DNA of 64,000 nt. Source: Hyphomonadaceae bacterium (GTDB lineage Bacteria; Pseudomonadota; Alphaproteobacteria; Caulobacterales; Aquidulcibacteraceae). The notes under the pieces were generated by a model that did not search any database, was not told where the DNA came from, and was given only the letters and a program-made list of their open reading frames with translations. This document shows, one piece after another, positions 26,923-34,932 of this stretch (position 1 is its first letter; the number at the start of each line of letters is the position of its first letter). Location of the stretch: NCBI GenBank assembly GCA_019636095.1, contig JAHBYF010000003.1, forward strand, positions 310,001-374,000, read 5' to 3'. A program made the translations under genes and the position numbers.

Positions 26923-26936
26923 TTGATTTGCATCAA
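26923..26936 (-). promoter_or_regulatory. FNR/Dnr-type box (perfect), hemerythrin-like gene promoter
   Basis: TTGATTTGCATCAA is identical to the box at 9127-9140. A class II promoter would start near 26888 and give a 32-base leader to the gene starting at 26856. Confidence 0.8.
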
Positions 26937-27040
26937 GCGGATGGCTGTCGTTCTCCCAGCCCTGAATGTTGACGCCAAATTTTTCGGACTGAGCGTGGGC
27001 CCTTCGAACTCGGTCGTGGCCCGCGTCTTCGGCTTGCGCG

Positions 27041-27835
27041 TCATCCATCCTGATCCTCCGGCCCCTCCGCGCCTTCCTGTTGCGAAAGCGCATAGAAGCG
27101 GTTGAGGATTTCCATCCCCTCAGCCTTCGTCAGCGGGACGCCAAAGGACTTGGGATCGACAGGCGCGGATTTGACCGCCTCAATGAAGCGGCGCAAATCC
27201 TCCTTGATCGCATCGGGCAAGACCAATTCACCGGTCGTGGGCAACAGCTGGACGAGACGGAAAACATCGTTGCGATGTTTCTTGATGTCGTCGCTGTCGA
27301 CTTGCTCGCCCTTGGCCTTCCTGTCTGAAAGATCGAGGAACGCGCGCGCCTTGAACGGGATCAAGATATCAGGTCCGAGGATCGAAACGCCCTCGATGAG
27401 CTGACGTCCGCTCTCGATGAGCGGGTAGTAATCTGCGTCAAGCAATAGCGCCGAGAGAGAAAGGACTGCGTCCTCGACGGTGAGGCGCAGGTAGCGGTCG
27501 CCTTCCCGCAGATCGACGGCCGCACTCGTGCGCGCGAACAATTCGATCATGTGCGGGAAAGCAGCGTCGGTGGGCTCCTCGAAACGATAGAACTTGCGCT
27601 CTTCGTCATAGACGGCGCGCTTTTGATAGCCCGCCGCATCCAAAAAATCAGCGAACGTCTGTGCGAGGGCCGCATCGACGACTTCGACGCAAAGTACGAT
27701 GTCGAGATCCTTGGTGGCGCGGTAGTCGAGCCCGGCCTTAGTGAAGAGCAGGTCACAGGCAGCGCCGCCGATCAGCACGTATTTGTCGGCGTGGGCTTCG
27801 AAGTAGCGCCGGAATGCGTCAATCCCGACTACCAT
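27041..27835 (-). CDS. Nucleotidyltransferase of an AbiE-like toxin-antitoxin/abortive infection pair
   Basis: A 264-residue protein of the nucleotidyltransferase superfamily: the core motif is KYVLIGGAACDLL followed by YRATKDLDIVL, where the DxD-type carboxylates bind metal. The arrangement (about 260 residues, helical C-terminal part, upstream HTH partner) resembles AbiEii-type toxins, which modify nucleic acids such as tRNA 3' ends in studied cases. It overlaps the upstream HTH gene by 7 bases, so the two are translationally coupled, antitoxin first. Assignment as a toxin is by context. Confidence 0.72.
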   Translation of the reverse strand: MVVGIDAFRRYFEAHADKYVLIGGAACDLLFTKAGLDYRATKDLDIVLCVEVVDAALAQTFADFLDAAGYQKRAVYDEERKFYRFEEPTDAAFPHMIELFARTSAAVDLREGDRYLRLTVEDAVLSLSALLLDADYYPLIESGRQLIEGVSILGPDILIPFKARAFLDLSDRKAKGEQVDSDDIKKHRNDVFRLVQLLPTTGELVLPDAIKEDLRRFIEAVKSAPVDPKSFGVPLTKAEGMEILNRFYALSQQEGAEGPEDQDG

Positions 27836-28866
27836 GCGGCCTCCTCCACGAGACGGCGCGCGGCTTGCGCCAGACGTTCGTCGTCGTCGTTCCAGTATGC
27901 GGCATAAAGTGAGAGCCGGTCGACAACCTCGCCGTCAGCGAGGCTGGCCGGGTCATAACGCCAGGTCTCGATCAGGGCTTCAGCCTCGTCGAGGTCGTTG
28001 GTTCCGGCGATGCCATTGTTAGCAAAGAAGTGGGTCCAGTTGTTGGCCGCGATGGCATAGGTCGGCAGGCGCGGCGGATTGAGATCTGTCAGCGCCGCCA
28101 AGGCGCTTTCGCCGGCAAGCATCAGCGGCGGGGGCTCGCGCTTGAAGATGACGCCATGACGGCCGCGCACCGGCGAACGCAACAAGGTACGGCTGAGTTC
28201 GATGAGCGCACCTGGCGCGGCCGTGTAGTGGATGGTCTTTTCCCGCCCGCGCTTTTCGATGCGTGCAAGATTTCGTCCCGCGAGCTCGTCGAAGGCGCGT
28301 CCAACCGACATCGCGGAATAGCGCATCTCGCGCGCGAGCGCTGTCGGTGTTGCGCCCTGATCCCGCGCGGTGAGAATGTGATGAAATAATACGGCCTGCG
28401 CGACCGGAGAGAGATGGTCCCCGCGCGCGCGTTCGGGCGCTCGAAAGTGTTCACGCAAATCCATGGCGAGTTGGGGGACGTAAAGCTGATTGCCCGGCAC
28501 GGCGAAGGCGACGCCAAGACCAATGAGGCGCGCCCGCTGCGTTGCGTTGAGGTGGCGGCTTGCGAAGATGACGACGCGACCGCCGGCGGCTGCTTCAATC
28601 GTTGCGACATGTTTGGCGATGTCTGCGGGCGTCAGGGGGGCAGTCTCCCTGGCCAGCATGAAGAGGCAGTCGCGCCGGGCGATGCGGGCGCCGAAATAGC
28701 CATAAAGACGGTTGAGGAAGACCGGCAGCGCGCCGGCCCCTTTCCAGGGCGCCAGCACGACGGGGGCGTGCAAGAGCGCGACGAGATAGGCCTCAAGCCG
28801 CTTGGCGAAGGCCCCGTCATCTCCGGCTGCATGACCATGATCCAACATCGATTTGAATACTAACAT
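27829..28866 (-). CDS. Winged-helix antitoxin/regulator partner of the nucleotidyltransferase
   Basis: A 345-residue protein with a central MarR/IclR-like winged helix (VLFHHILTARDQGATPTALAREMRYSAMSVGRAFDELAGRNLARIEKRG), preceded by a domain that may bind the partner or operator and followed by an alpha-helical C-terminus. Genes with this layout occur upstream of nucleotidyltransferase toxins as antitoxin and autorepressor. The ATG at 28866 lies behind an AT-rich stretch with a dyad (28893-28920). A second ATG at 28848 is possible. Confidence 0.68.
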   Translation of the reverse strand: MLVFKSMLDHGHAAGDDGAFAKRLEAYLVALLHAPVVLAPWKGAGALPVFLNRLYGYFGARIARRDCLFMLARETAPLTPADIAKHVATIEAAAGGRVVIFASRHLNATQRARLIGLGVAFAVPGNQLYVPQLAMDLREHFRAPERARGDHLSPVAQAVLFHHILTARDQGATPTALAREMRYSAMSVGRAFDELAGRNLARIEKRGREKTIHYTAAPGALIELSRTLLRSPVRGRHGVIFKREPPPLMLAGESALAALTDLNPPRLPTYAIAANNWTHFFANNGIAGTNDLDEAEALIETWRYDPASLADGEVVDRLSLYAAYWNDDDERLAQAARRLVEEAAW

Positions 28867-28892
28867 ACGATAAGTTACTATTCAATGGAAAT

Positions 28893-28920
28893 GTTATAAT
28901 ACTGTTTTTGTAGATATAAC
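28893..28920 (-). promoter_or_regulatory. AT-rich dyad, candidate operator/promoter of the HTH-nucleotidyltransferase pair
   Basis: GTTATA at 28893-28898 and TATAAC at 28915-28920 form an inverted repeat with a 16-base spacer, in a clearly AT-rich stretch immediately upstream of the HTH gene. Autoregulation is the usual mode for such pairs; the site is inferred. Confidence 0.35.
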
Positions 28921-29545
28921 TGTGGACCAATGAGCCGACTATCTGAAGCAAGCTGGGCGCGGCTTATCCAGCTAGGAGCGTCAGAACGGCAGGTGGCGTC
29001 ACCCCCTACACCAGACGCGAGCGCATGGACGCAAATGAGATCGGCAAGGCCTGCACGGAGGAATGGCGTTTTCTGCCATGGGAAAGATCTGAAGACGCCA
29101 GGCCGGGGAAAGGATCCGGGCCGCAGAGCCCTGGCTCGCGCAGTCTTGCGGAAAGCGTCGTCGCGCGCGAAGCCCACGATGACGGCTATAGTGATGACCG
29201 GACACGGCCTTCGAGCAGCGCGCATCGCTGAAGGCGCGCGGCTAACGCTGGGACGACGGCGAAGGCAAGTGCGTCAAGGCGTGGTGGCTCATGACCAACG
29301 ATCCCCAAACCGAACTCGATTGGCTGAGAGCCGACATCTATGGCGATGATCGCCATGAGACGGTGCTGAAGGCGCCGGCGACGCGGCGCTATTCCTCACG
29401 GTTGTGGGCTGAGTAGTTAGTGGTTTGCAACTGCGAGGTTGCTCGTTCGGCCCACGCGCCCACACCTTCCGAAGCGCCCGCGCGCTTGTCGAGGGTCGAT
29501 TGGCGCCTGACCCGACTCGACAGATTCTGTCGCGGGAGGCTTCCG
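28921..29545. other. Gene-poor stretch with a possible 3' gene fragment
   Basis: No convincing complete gene. A plus-strand open stretch at about 29248-29416 reads WDDGEGKCVKAWWLM and continues as TNDPQTELDWLRADIYGDD to a TAG; its Trp/Asp-rich text looks protein-like, but the frame is closed by TAA just upstream, so it may be the tail of a lost gene or a small ORF starting at 29291 (41 residues). The remainder shows Arg/Ser-rich readings in all frames. Confidence 0.4.
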
Positions 29546-30061
29546 TTGCCGCATTTATCCACAAAGACATACGGCACGGAGAGAGGCCTATCCTGCGCGC
29601 TGCGGCAATGGGCGGCCGAAAGCCATTGCGCTCTGCTCCACGGCTATTCCTTGGGCTTTAAGTTCACGTTCGCCGCGGAACAGTTGGACCGTCGTGGCTG
29701 GGTAGTTGACTTCGGCGCAGCAGGATTTGGGCGCATTCGCGATTGGCTGCACCACACATTCGATCACACGCTGCTGGTGGCGATCGACGACCCTCAACGT
29801 GATGAATTCCTGCGCCTTCGCGATCTGGGTCTGGCGGAGGTGCGGGTCGTTCCGGGGACGAGTTGCGAAAGCCTGGCTGAGCACACTTTCGTCGAGACCC
29901 AGCCTATCCTCCTGGAGGCGAGCAAAGGGCGCTGCTGGATTGCGGAAGTCGAATGCTGCGAGCACGGGGCGAATAGCGCCATCTACAAGAATCCGGACGC
30001 CGCCATGAAAGAGATTTCCGCTGAGGTGCTTCAACGCGCGCTTTCCGGCGCTGGCCTCTAA
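29546..30061 (+). CDS. 6-pyruvoyl-tetrahydropterin synthase/QueD-like protein
   Basis: A 171-residue protein of the PTPS/QueD fold. SHCALLHGYSLGFKFTF supplies zinc-type histidines, VVDFGAAGFGRIRDWLHHTFDHTLLV matches the family centre, and a late VEVCE-like segment (IAEVECCEHGANSAIY) holds the substrate glutamate. The likely start is the TTG at 29546: GGGAGG lies 6 bases before it and the sequence from STKTYG onward matches relatives, whereas the ORF upstream of it is unrelated. No other queuosine genes are nearby, so the pterin product is uncertain. Confidence 0.78.
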   Translation: MPHLSTKTYGTERGLSCALRQWAAESHCALLHGYSLGFKFTFAAEQLDRRGWVVDFGAAGFGRIRDWLHHTFDHTLLVAIDDPQRDEFLRLRDLGLAEVRVVPGTSCESLAEHTFVETQPILLEASKGRCWIAEVECCEHGANSAIYKNPDAAMKEISAEVLQRALSGAGL

Positions 30062-30105
30062 GCAGCGCCAGTTGCCATCAACCAACGCCTGCGGAGGCCA
30101 ATCCT

Positions 30106-30392
30106 GTGGTCGGTCTCCGTCTCGAGACCTATTCGCACACGGGAAAGAGGAAGGGTCCGGGTGCGTCGCTCGTGCCCCGCCGACGGCTCAGGCAATCTGA
30201 CATCGACACGCCAGCGGCTAAACTGCGCCTTACGAAACGATTTACTTTTGCCTTAGCGCAGGCCGATCACGCGAAACGCCCCAGGAAGGCGGCGGCGAAG
30301 TCCGCATTCACGGCAAAGATGGACGCATCAGGGATTCCGACACCGTGAAGAAGAGCCGCGATCCTTATCCGCCGCGTCAAAAGAAGCACTAG
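30106..30392 (+). pseudogene. DUF2188-like remnant with frameshift
   Basis: The last part (about 30284-30392) reads QEGGGEVRIHGKDGRIRDSD and then KKSRDPYPPRQKKH, the C-terminal signature of DUF2188 proteins. The upstream half is in another frame (FTFALAQADHAKRP), so at least one indel near 30275-30290 breaks it. A GTG at 30106 opens the first frame. Decayed or erroneous; product unlikely. Confidence 0.5.
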
Positions 30393-30505
30393 CTCACCGG
30401 CGAAAGCGATCGACGCCCGCAGGGCCGAGACGCGCTCTAAGCTTTAACAAGCGGCTCGGTTCACGAGAGCGCCTCCGTGCGCGTAGCGCGCGGTTCGCCC
30501 AGATC

Positions 30506-30835
30506 TCACGAAATCTGCTTCTTCGGCCTCAACTTCTCTAAGCTCAACACAAGAGCATCTAAATCCGTAGCACTAAGCGCCGCGACTTCCGCCTTCGTAT
30601 AGAAGGGCTTCGAGACCTCCACATACACACGCGGCGGACGCTGCCTATGCTGCTTGCAGAACTTGCATGACAATCGCTTCGCGAGATCAGCAACGCGTCC
30701 CTCTGTGCCATAGAGCTTCAACAACTCGATCGCCGTAAAGAGCTTGCCGCGCGCACAGCCTGTGCAACCGAAATAGAGCCCGCTCAGTCGCCCGAGCTTG
30801 CCAAACTTCACCGGTACTTTCTCCTCGTAGCCCAC
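30506..30835 (-). CDS. Hypothetical protein with two CxxC pairs
   Basis: A 109-residue protein. GCTGCARGK near residue 24 and CKFCKQHRQRPPRVYVE near residue 57 look like a zinc-ribbon or treble-clef pair, and the C-terminus is helical with acidic and leucine residues. No family recognised. It is divergent from the HNH gene; there is no convincing alternative reading on the other strand. Confidence 0.55.
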   Translation of the reverse strand: MGYEEKVPVKFGKLGRLSGLYFGCTGCARGKLFTAIELLKLYGTEGRVADLAKRLSCKFCKQHRQRPPRVYVEVSKPFYTKAEVAALSATDLDALVLSLEKLRPKKQIS

Positions 30836-31005
30836 AAGACGCGCTCGTTCTCAAAGGGAAGGCGCTGCGTCCTCGCAAACCCCTCTTGCACGCTCAAGCA
30901 ATTTGTGCTTGTTTTGTTCTCACATCCGGGACCGATTGGCGCCAGCCAATTACGTCGAGACATCAGCGCCCTTCTCTTCAACGCTTGAAGAAGGCGCGTC
31001 TCCTC

Positions 31006-31341
31006 ATGGGCCGTCTCTATCTGACCGCACGCGAGTACGAAGCGCTGCTTAAAAAGCAGAACGGCGCCTGCTGCGTCGATGAGTGCGAAGCGACCGAAGG
31101 TCTGATCGGCGAACATTCGACGCCGAACACATGGCGGCGCGCCAAGCCCGACCAGCTCATGTGTGCGCGGTGCCATAAGGTCAAAACGCTTCGCGACATC
31201 AAAAACATTTGGAAGGTGAAGCGCCTCAACGGCGAAGCGCTGTCGCAATATGAACGCCGCCGTCGCTATGGCGCCCAGTTGCACGGCCGGCCCTTCCAAT
31301 CGCGTGACGACCGGCTCGGAGCTTCACCATGGAAGCGCTAA
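31006..31341 (+). CDS. HNH-type nuclease-like small protein
   Basis: A 111-residue protein with the pattern CCVDECEATEGLIGEHSTPNTW and LMCARCHKVKTLRDI, a Cys-plus-His HNH arrangement with a recognisable metal-binding pair CxxC. Phage and mobile elements carry similar small HNH proteins. I chose the ATG at 31006 because the upstream extension (to 30886) is composition-wise unlike protein. It ends overlapping the next small ORF by 13 bases. Confidence 0.6.
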   Translation: MGRLYLTAREYEALLKKQNGACCVDECEATEGLIGEHSTPNTWRRAKPDQLMCARCHKVKTLRDIKNIWKVKRLNGEALSQYERRRRYGAQLHGRPFQSRDDRLGASPWKR

Positions 31342-31685
31342 TGATCGCCCTCGCCGCCTTGGTCGCTGCTGTGCTGATAGATTCCGGCTACTGGATTGCG
31401 GTCAGCTTGATGCGTTGGTCGCCCGTAATTGTCGTCGGCGCTGCGGCGGCATGGCTTTCGGTTCGCGCGGGCGTGACGCCAGTAGAGGCGCTCCTCATGG
31501 GTGTTTTCGTCGGCATCGTCGCGCGCCACCTGGGCCGGCGCGTAAAGGACTTGAACGATCGTTGCCGAGCGCATCCGAAATCAGTTCGTTTCGTTCAGCG
31601 CCCAAAGCAAAGCGAGAGCGGCGCCCTTTATCGGCGGCAGGAGAAAAACGGCGGAGCCGACTGCCGCGAGCAGAACAACGGGTAG
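31329..31685 (+). CDS. Small membrane protein, unknown
   Basis: A 118-residue ORF whose first 75 residues form two hydrophobic spans (MIALAALVAAVLIDSGYWIAV and WSPVIVVGAAAAWLSV) and a third glycine-rich segment. The hydrophilic C-terminal 40 residues overlap the 3' end of the convergent DUF983 gene by about 100 bases and may not be conserved. It overlaps the HNH gene upstream. Possibly real but weakly supported. Confidence 0.4.
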   Translation: MEALMIALAALVAAVLIDSGYWIAVSLMRWSPVIVVGAAAAWLSVRAGVTPVEALLMGVFVGIVARHLGRRVKDLNDRCRAHPKSVRFVQRPKQSESGALYRRQEKNGGADCREQNNG

Positions 31686-31934
31686 CGTGACGTCGCTTGC
31701 GCCGCGCGCGGTCAGCACGAGCGCGAGCGGGGTAAAGACCAGCCCGACGAGAAAGGTTACGACATAGGGCGCGAAATCTGCGGCCTGATATCGCGAGAGA
31801 TCTTCTCCGCACACGCTGCACGACGCGTTCGGCGTCAGATAGTTCCTCAGTAAACGGCCTTTGCCGCAAGCCGCGCAACGGCCACGCAACCCGCGCTGCA
31901 GCGCCAAGCCAAGCCGACGCTCATGCCTTCCCAT
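31581..31934 (-). CDS. DUF983 family membrane protein
   Basis: A 117-residue DUF983 protein: the N-terminal zinc-binding pairs CAACGKGRLL and CSVCGEDL are followed by FAPYVVTFLVGL and a second hydrophobic span. Function in the family is unknown. The start at 31934 (MGRHERR) overlaps the end of the upstream methyltransferase-like gene by 14 bases; a longer reading from 31976 is less likely. Confidence 0.82.
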   Translation of the reverse strand: MGRHERRLGLALQRGLRGRCAACGKGRLLRNYLTPNASCSVCGEDLSRYQAADFAPYVVTFLVGLVFTPLALVLTARGASDVTLPVVLLAAVGSAVFLLPPIKGAALALLWALNETN

Positions 31935-32682
31935 TGCCGTGCCCCTTTGACGCTGGCCGACCGCGGCCAGAGACATGCGGACGAAGCGACATCAGATAAG
32001 TGCGCGCTTCGGGCGGACGATGATCAATATCGGTGATCGCCAATTGGTCAGTCGGCCCCTCTGCGCGAACGTGAAGGACTTCGTTGCCCTCCCACCCCTC
32101 CTCGGCTCGATAGAGACACACGCTGAAGCCGAGTGAGGCCAATTTCGCCGCCATCCAGCCGCCCCAAGATGGCGCGCCGTCCTCCGCGACGACATTGACG
32201 ATCAGCGAACCGCTCGGGCATGCCCGTGTAAGCATGTTCGCGATGACGCTGGGTTTGTTGAACGGACTAACCAGCCCTTCTGAATCGCACGCATCGATGA
32301 TGATCGCGTCAAAGACGCTGTGATGATTGTCAATATACGCGAGTGGATCGGACGTCAGCCAATTCACACCGTGGTGCAGATCAAAGTAGGCGCGCGCGAT
32401 CTCTTCGGCGACTGGATCGACATCGAGCACGGTGACGCAAGCGCCGCGCCGGGCGAGCATGGAGGCGAGGCTTCCCCCGCCCCCACCGATCATCAGCACA
32501 GCACGCGCATCGCGCGCAAGAAGCTTGGCCGCGTGTACATAGCCAAAGGCGCTCACGCCGTCTCTGAGCATCAAAGTCTGAACACTGCCGTTGATGCAGT
32601 AGAGGCGTGCGCCGTCGCTCTTGCGCTCGAGAACACGGATCGGGCCGAACAGGCCGTCACGCCGAGCGAGTTCGCGCGTCAT
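31921..32682 (-). CDS. Spermidine synthase-like SAM-fold protein
   Basis: A 253-residue protein with the polyamine-synthase/methyltransferase Rossmann core: VLMIGGGGGSLASMLARRGACVTVLDVDP and later AIIIDACDSEG. The aminopropyl-acceptor region is shorter than in true spermidine synthases, so the reaction is uncertain. Its ATG follows the SulP stop directly (TAG then ATG), placing SulP, this gene and DUF983 in one operon. Confidence 0.75.
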   Translation of the reverse strand: MTRELARRDGLFGPIRVLERKSDGARLYCINGSVQTLMLRDGVSAFGYVHAAKLLARDARAVLMIGGGGGSLASMLARRGACVTVLDVDPVAEEIARAYFDLHHGVNWLTSDPLAYIDNHHSVFDAIIIDACDSEGLVSPFNKPSVIANMLTRACPSGSLIVNVVAEDGAPSWGGWMAAKLASLGFSVCLYRAEEGWEGNEVLHVRAEGPTDQLAITDIDHRPPEARTYLMSLRPHVSGRGRPASKGHGNGKA

Positions 32683-34404
32683 CTAAGTTTGCTCCAGCAA
32701 CGCTTCCGCGCGCGCGATCGCGTCGCCATATCCCGCCACCGCTTCGACATTACTCATCGCCAACACACCCATGCGCTCCAGCACGGCGCGCGATGTGGTG
32801 TTGAGTTCGCTGATCAGCACTTTGGTGTCGTGGCTCGCGCAGCGCTTTAGAAACCGGCTGAGCGCGCCGACGCCCGACACGTCCACCATCGGCACGGCGT
32901 CGAAGCGTAGGATGAAAACTTTTGGCGGCGGAAACGCCGCTTCCAGCGCATCATTGAGGCGGCTAGCGGCGCCGAAAAACAATGCGCCGCGCAACTCAAA
33001 CATCTCCACGCCCTTGGGCAATTCCCGGCGCGCTTGATAGGAGGTGCGCGCCGGATCGCTGAAATCGTCACGATCTTTCTCGACCAGAGAGACGCCCTTC
33101 TGGATCGCGGTCGCCTCGGCCATACGGTGCATGAAGATGATGGCGGCAAGCACAATGCCGACCTCGATCGCGACCGTCAGGTCAACCAGCACTGTCAAGC
33201 CGAACGTCGCGATCAGCACCACGCGATCGCCGACGGGCCCGCCCAGCAGGTGCCGGAACCGCTCATGCTCGCTCATATTCCAGGCGACGAGAACCAGCAC
33301 AGCAGCCAAACTGGCGAGCGGCACGTAGGCCATAAGCGGGCCGAGCGCGAACATGCTCGCGAGGATGAACACAGCGTGCATCATGCCCGCGACGGGCGTC
33401 TTGGCGCCGGCGCGGATATTGGTGGCGGTACGCGCAATCGCGCCGGTCGCGGAAATGCCGCCAAAGAAGCCGGACGCGATGTTGGCGACGCCTTGAGCCA
33501 CAAGTTCGCAGTTCGAGCGGTGACGCCGCCCGGTCATGCCGTCCGCGACCATTGCGGATAGGAGGCTTTCAACACCTGCCAAGAAAGCGATGGTGAAGGC
33601 CGGCTGAAACAGCTCGCGCACGCGCTCCCACGTGACGGTCGGGATGATCGGTGTGGCCAAGGTCGATGGCACGCCGCCGAAGCGCGAGCCGATGGTTTCA
33701 ACCGGCAAATTGAAAAAGGTGACAGCCGCCGCCGCGCCGCCGACAGCAATCAGAAAGCCCGGCAGCTTCGGCGCATATTTGCGCAAGAGCACAATCGTCG
33801 CCAACGCGCCGAGCGCAACGGCCAAAGCGGGAAACGCCAACGTCTCGCGCGCGCCCCAAAAGGCTTCGAGTTTCGCGATAAATTCGGCCGGCACGTTGTC
33901 CATGCGCAAACCAAAGAGATCCCGCAATTGGCTGGTGAAAATGATGACCGCGATGCCGGCCGTGAAGCCCGTGACGACCGGTTCGGGAATGTATTTGATC
34001 CAGTCGCCGAAGCGCAGCAGACCCGCTGCGAGCAGCATCAGTCCCGCCATGATGGTGGCGAGCACCAGTCCATCGAAGCCGTGCTGTTGGATGACGCCGT
34101 ACACGACCACGATGAAGGCGCCGGTCGGGCCACCGATTTGAAAGCGCGAGCCGCCAAGCGCCGAGATCAGGAAACCGGCGATCACCGCCGTGATCAAACC
34201 TTTGTCTGGCGTCGTGCCCGAGGCGATGGCGATCGCCATGGCCAGCGGCAACGCGACGATGGCCACCGTCAGACCTGCAACTGCATCGGCGCGGAAATCG
34301 GCGAAGCGATAGCCTTCCTGGGCGATCACCGTGATCGATTTCGGAACGTAGAGCCGCCAACTGAATGAGGTGGGCTTAGCGGGCGCGGTGCTCTGAATGG
34401 TCAT
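32683..34404 (-). CDS. SulP-family anion transporter with STAS domain
   Basis: A 573-residue inner-membrane protein. The transport domain (about residues 20-430) has the SulP signature GFTAGIAVIIF and helices with SALGGSRFQIGGPTGAF; the C-terminal STAS domain (about 450-565) includes ILRFDAVPMVDVSG. Family members carry sulfate, bicarbonate or C4-dicarboxylates. I chose the ATG at 34404 (MTIQSTAPAKP); the reading from 34674 extends into the HTH gene and is a shadow. First of a three-gene operon. Confidence 0.92.
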   Translation of the reverse strand: MTIQSTAPAKPTSFSWRLYVPKSITVIAQEGYRFADFRADAVAGLTVAIVALPLAMAIAIASGTTPDKGLITAVIAGFLISALGGSRFQIGGPTGAFIVVVYGVIQQHGFDGLVLATIMAGLMLLAAGLLRFGDWIKYIPEPVVTGFTAGIAVIIFTSQLRDLFGLRMDNVPAEFIAKLEAFWGARETLAFPALAVALGALATIVLLRKYAPKLPGFLIAVGGAAAAVTFFNLPVETIGSRFGGVPSTLATPIIPTVTWERVRELFQPAFTIAFLAGVESLLSAMVADGMTGRRHRSNCELVAQGVANIASGFFGGISATGAIARTATNIRAGAKTPVAGMMHAVFILASMFALGPLMAYVPLASLAAVLVLVAWNMSEHERFRHLLGGPVGDRVVLIATFGLTVLVDLTVAIEVGIVLAAIIFMHRMAEATAIQKGVSLVEKDRDDFSDPARTSYQARRELPKGVEMFELRGALFFGAASRLNDALEAAFPPPKVFILRFDAVPMVDVSGVGALSRFLKRCASHDTKVLISELNTTSRAVLERMGVLAMSNVEAVAGYGDAIARAEALLEQT

Positions 34405-34415
34405 GAACGTGATCT

Positions 34416-34742
34416 TCAGGCGGGAAGTTGCGAACCCTTGCGCTTGGCGGCGAGTTCGCTCGCGCGCGCCTTGGGCTCGCGTCCAAGCGGCGTCGCAGGC
34501 TCGCGCAAGCGCACGCCGCGTCCGCCGCCGCTGCTGATGCTGTTCTCGCCAATGAGTTCGACGCCGGCCAATTCCAGCGCCGCGACAACTTTTGTCAGCG
34601 TATCGACGACACCCCGGACATAGCCGTCGCTCGCCTCCATCCGCTGGATGGTTGGCAACGAGACCCCCGCCCAATCCGCCAGGGTGCGTTGGTCAATGCC
34701 CAGAAGGGCGCGAGAAGCCCGAAGTTGTGCGGACGTGAGCAT
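34416..34742 (-). CDS. XRE-type helix-turn-helix regulator
   Basis: A 108-residue protein with an N-terminal HTH (ASRALLGIDQRTLADWAGVSLPTIQRMEAS) and the usual follow-on GVELIGENSISSGGGRGVRL of single-domain alphaproteobacterial XRE regulators. The start at 34742 is the ATG nearest the family N-terminus. It ends 11 bases before the SulP start and may control that operon. A palindrome lies just upstream. Confidence 0.85.
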   Translation of the reverse strand: MLTSAQLRASRALLGIDQRTLADWAGVSLPTIQRMEASDGYVRGVVDTLTKVVAALELAGVELIGENSISSGGGRGVRLREPATPLGREPKARASELAAKRKGSQLPA

Positions 34743-34758
34743 GTCTATGATGTTCCAT

Positions 34759-34774
34759 ACATCAATATAGATGT
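34759..34774. promoter_or_regulatory. Candidate operator palindrome of the XRE regulator
   Basis: ACATC-N6-GATGT is a perfect inverted repeat 17 bases upstream of the XRE start. On the minus strand a TTGACA -35-like element (34773-34778) abuts it, so binding would cover the promoter. Autoregulation is inferred. Confidence 0.45.
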
Positions 34775-34932
34775 CAATTGGCGTCTTTATAGTGGTTTTA
34801 TTGCCATTATTGATGCTTTGACGTTGCACGGCGATGTATCGTCCGTTAATGGCGACCGCATTGGTTGAGCTTTGAACGCCGGATCGGGTCGCGACAGGGC
34901 GGATCTGGCGCCGCCATTGGGGATGATTGCCC

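Noticed and set aside
28930..29349. Plus-strand ORF of 139 residues in the stretch after the HTH gene
   Set aside because: Arg/Ala-rich text with no motif and no ribosome binding site; looks like a chance reading.
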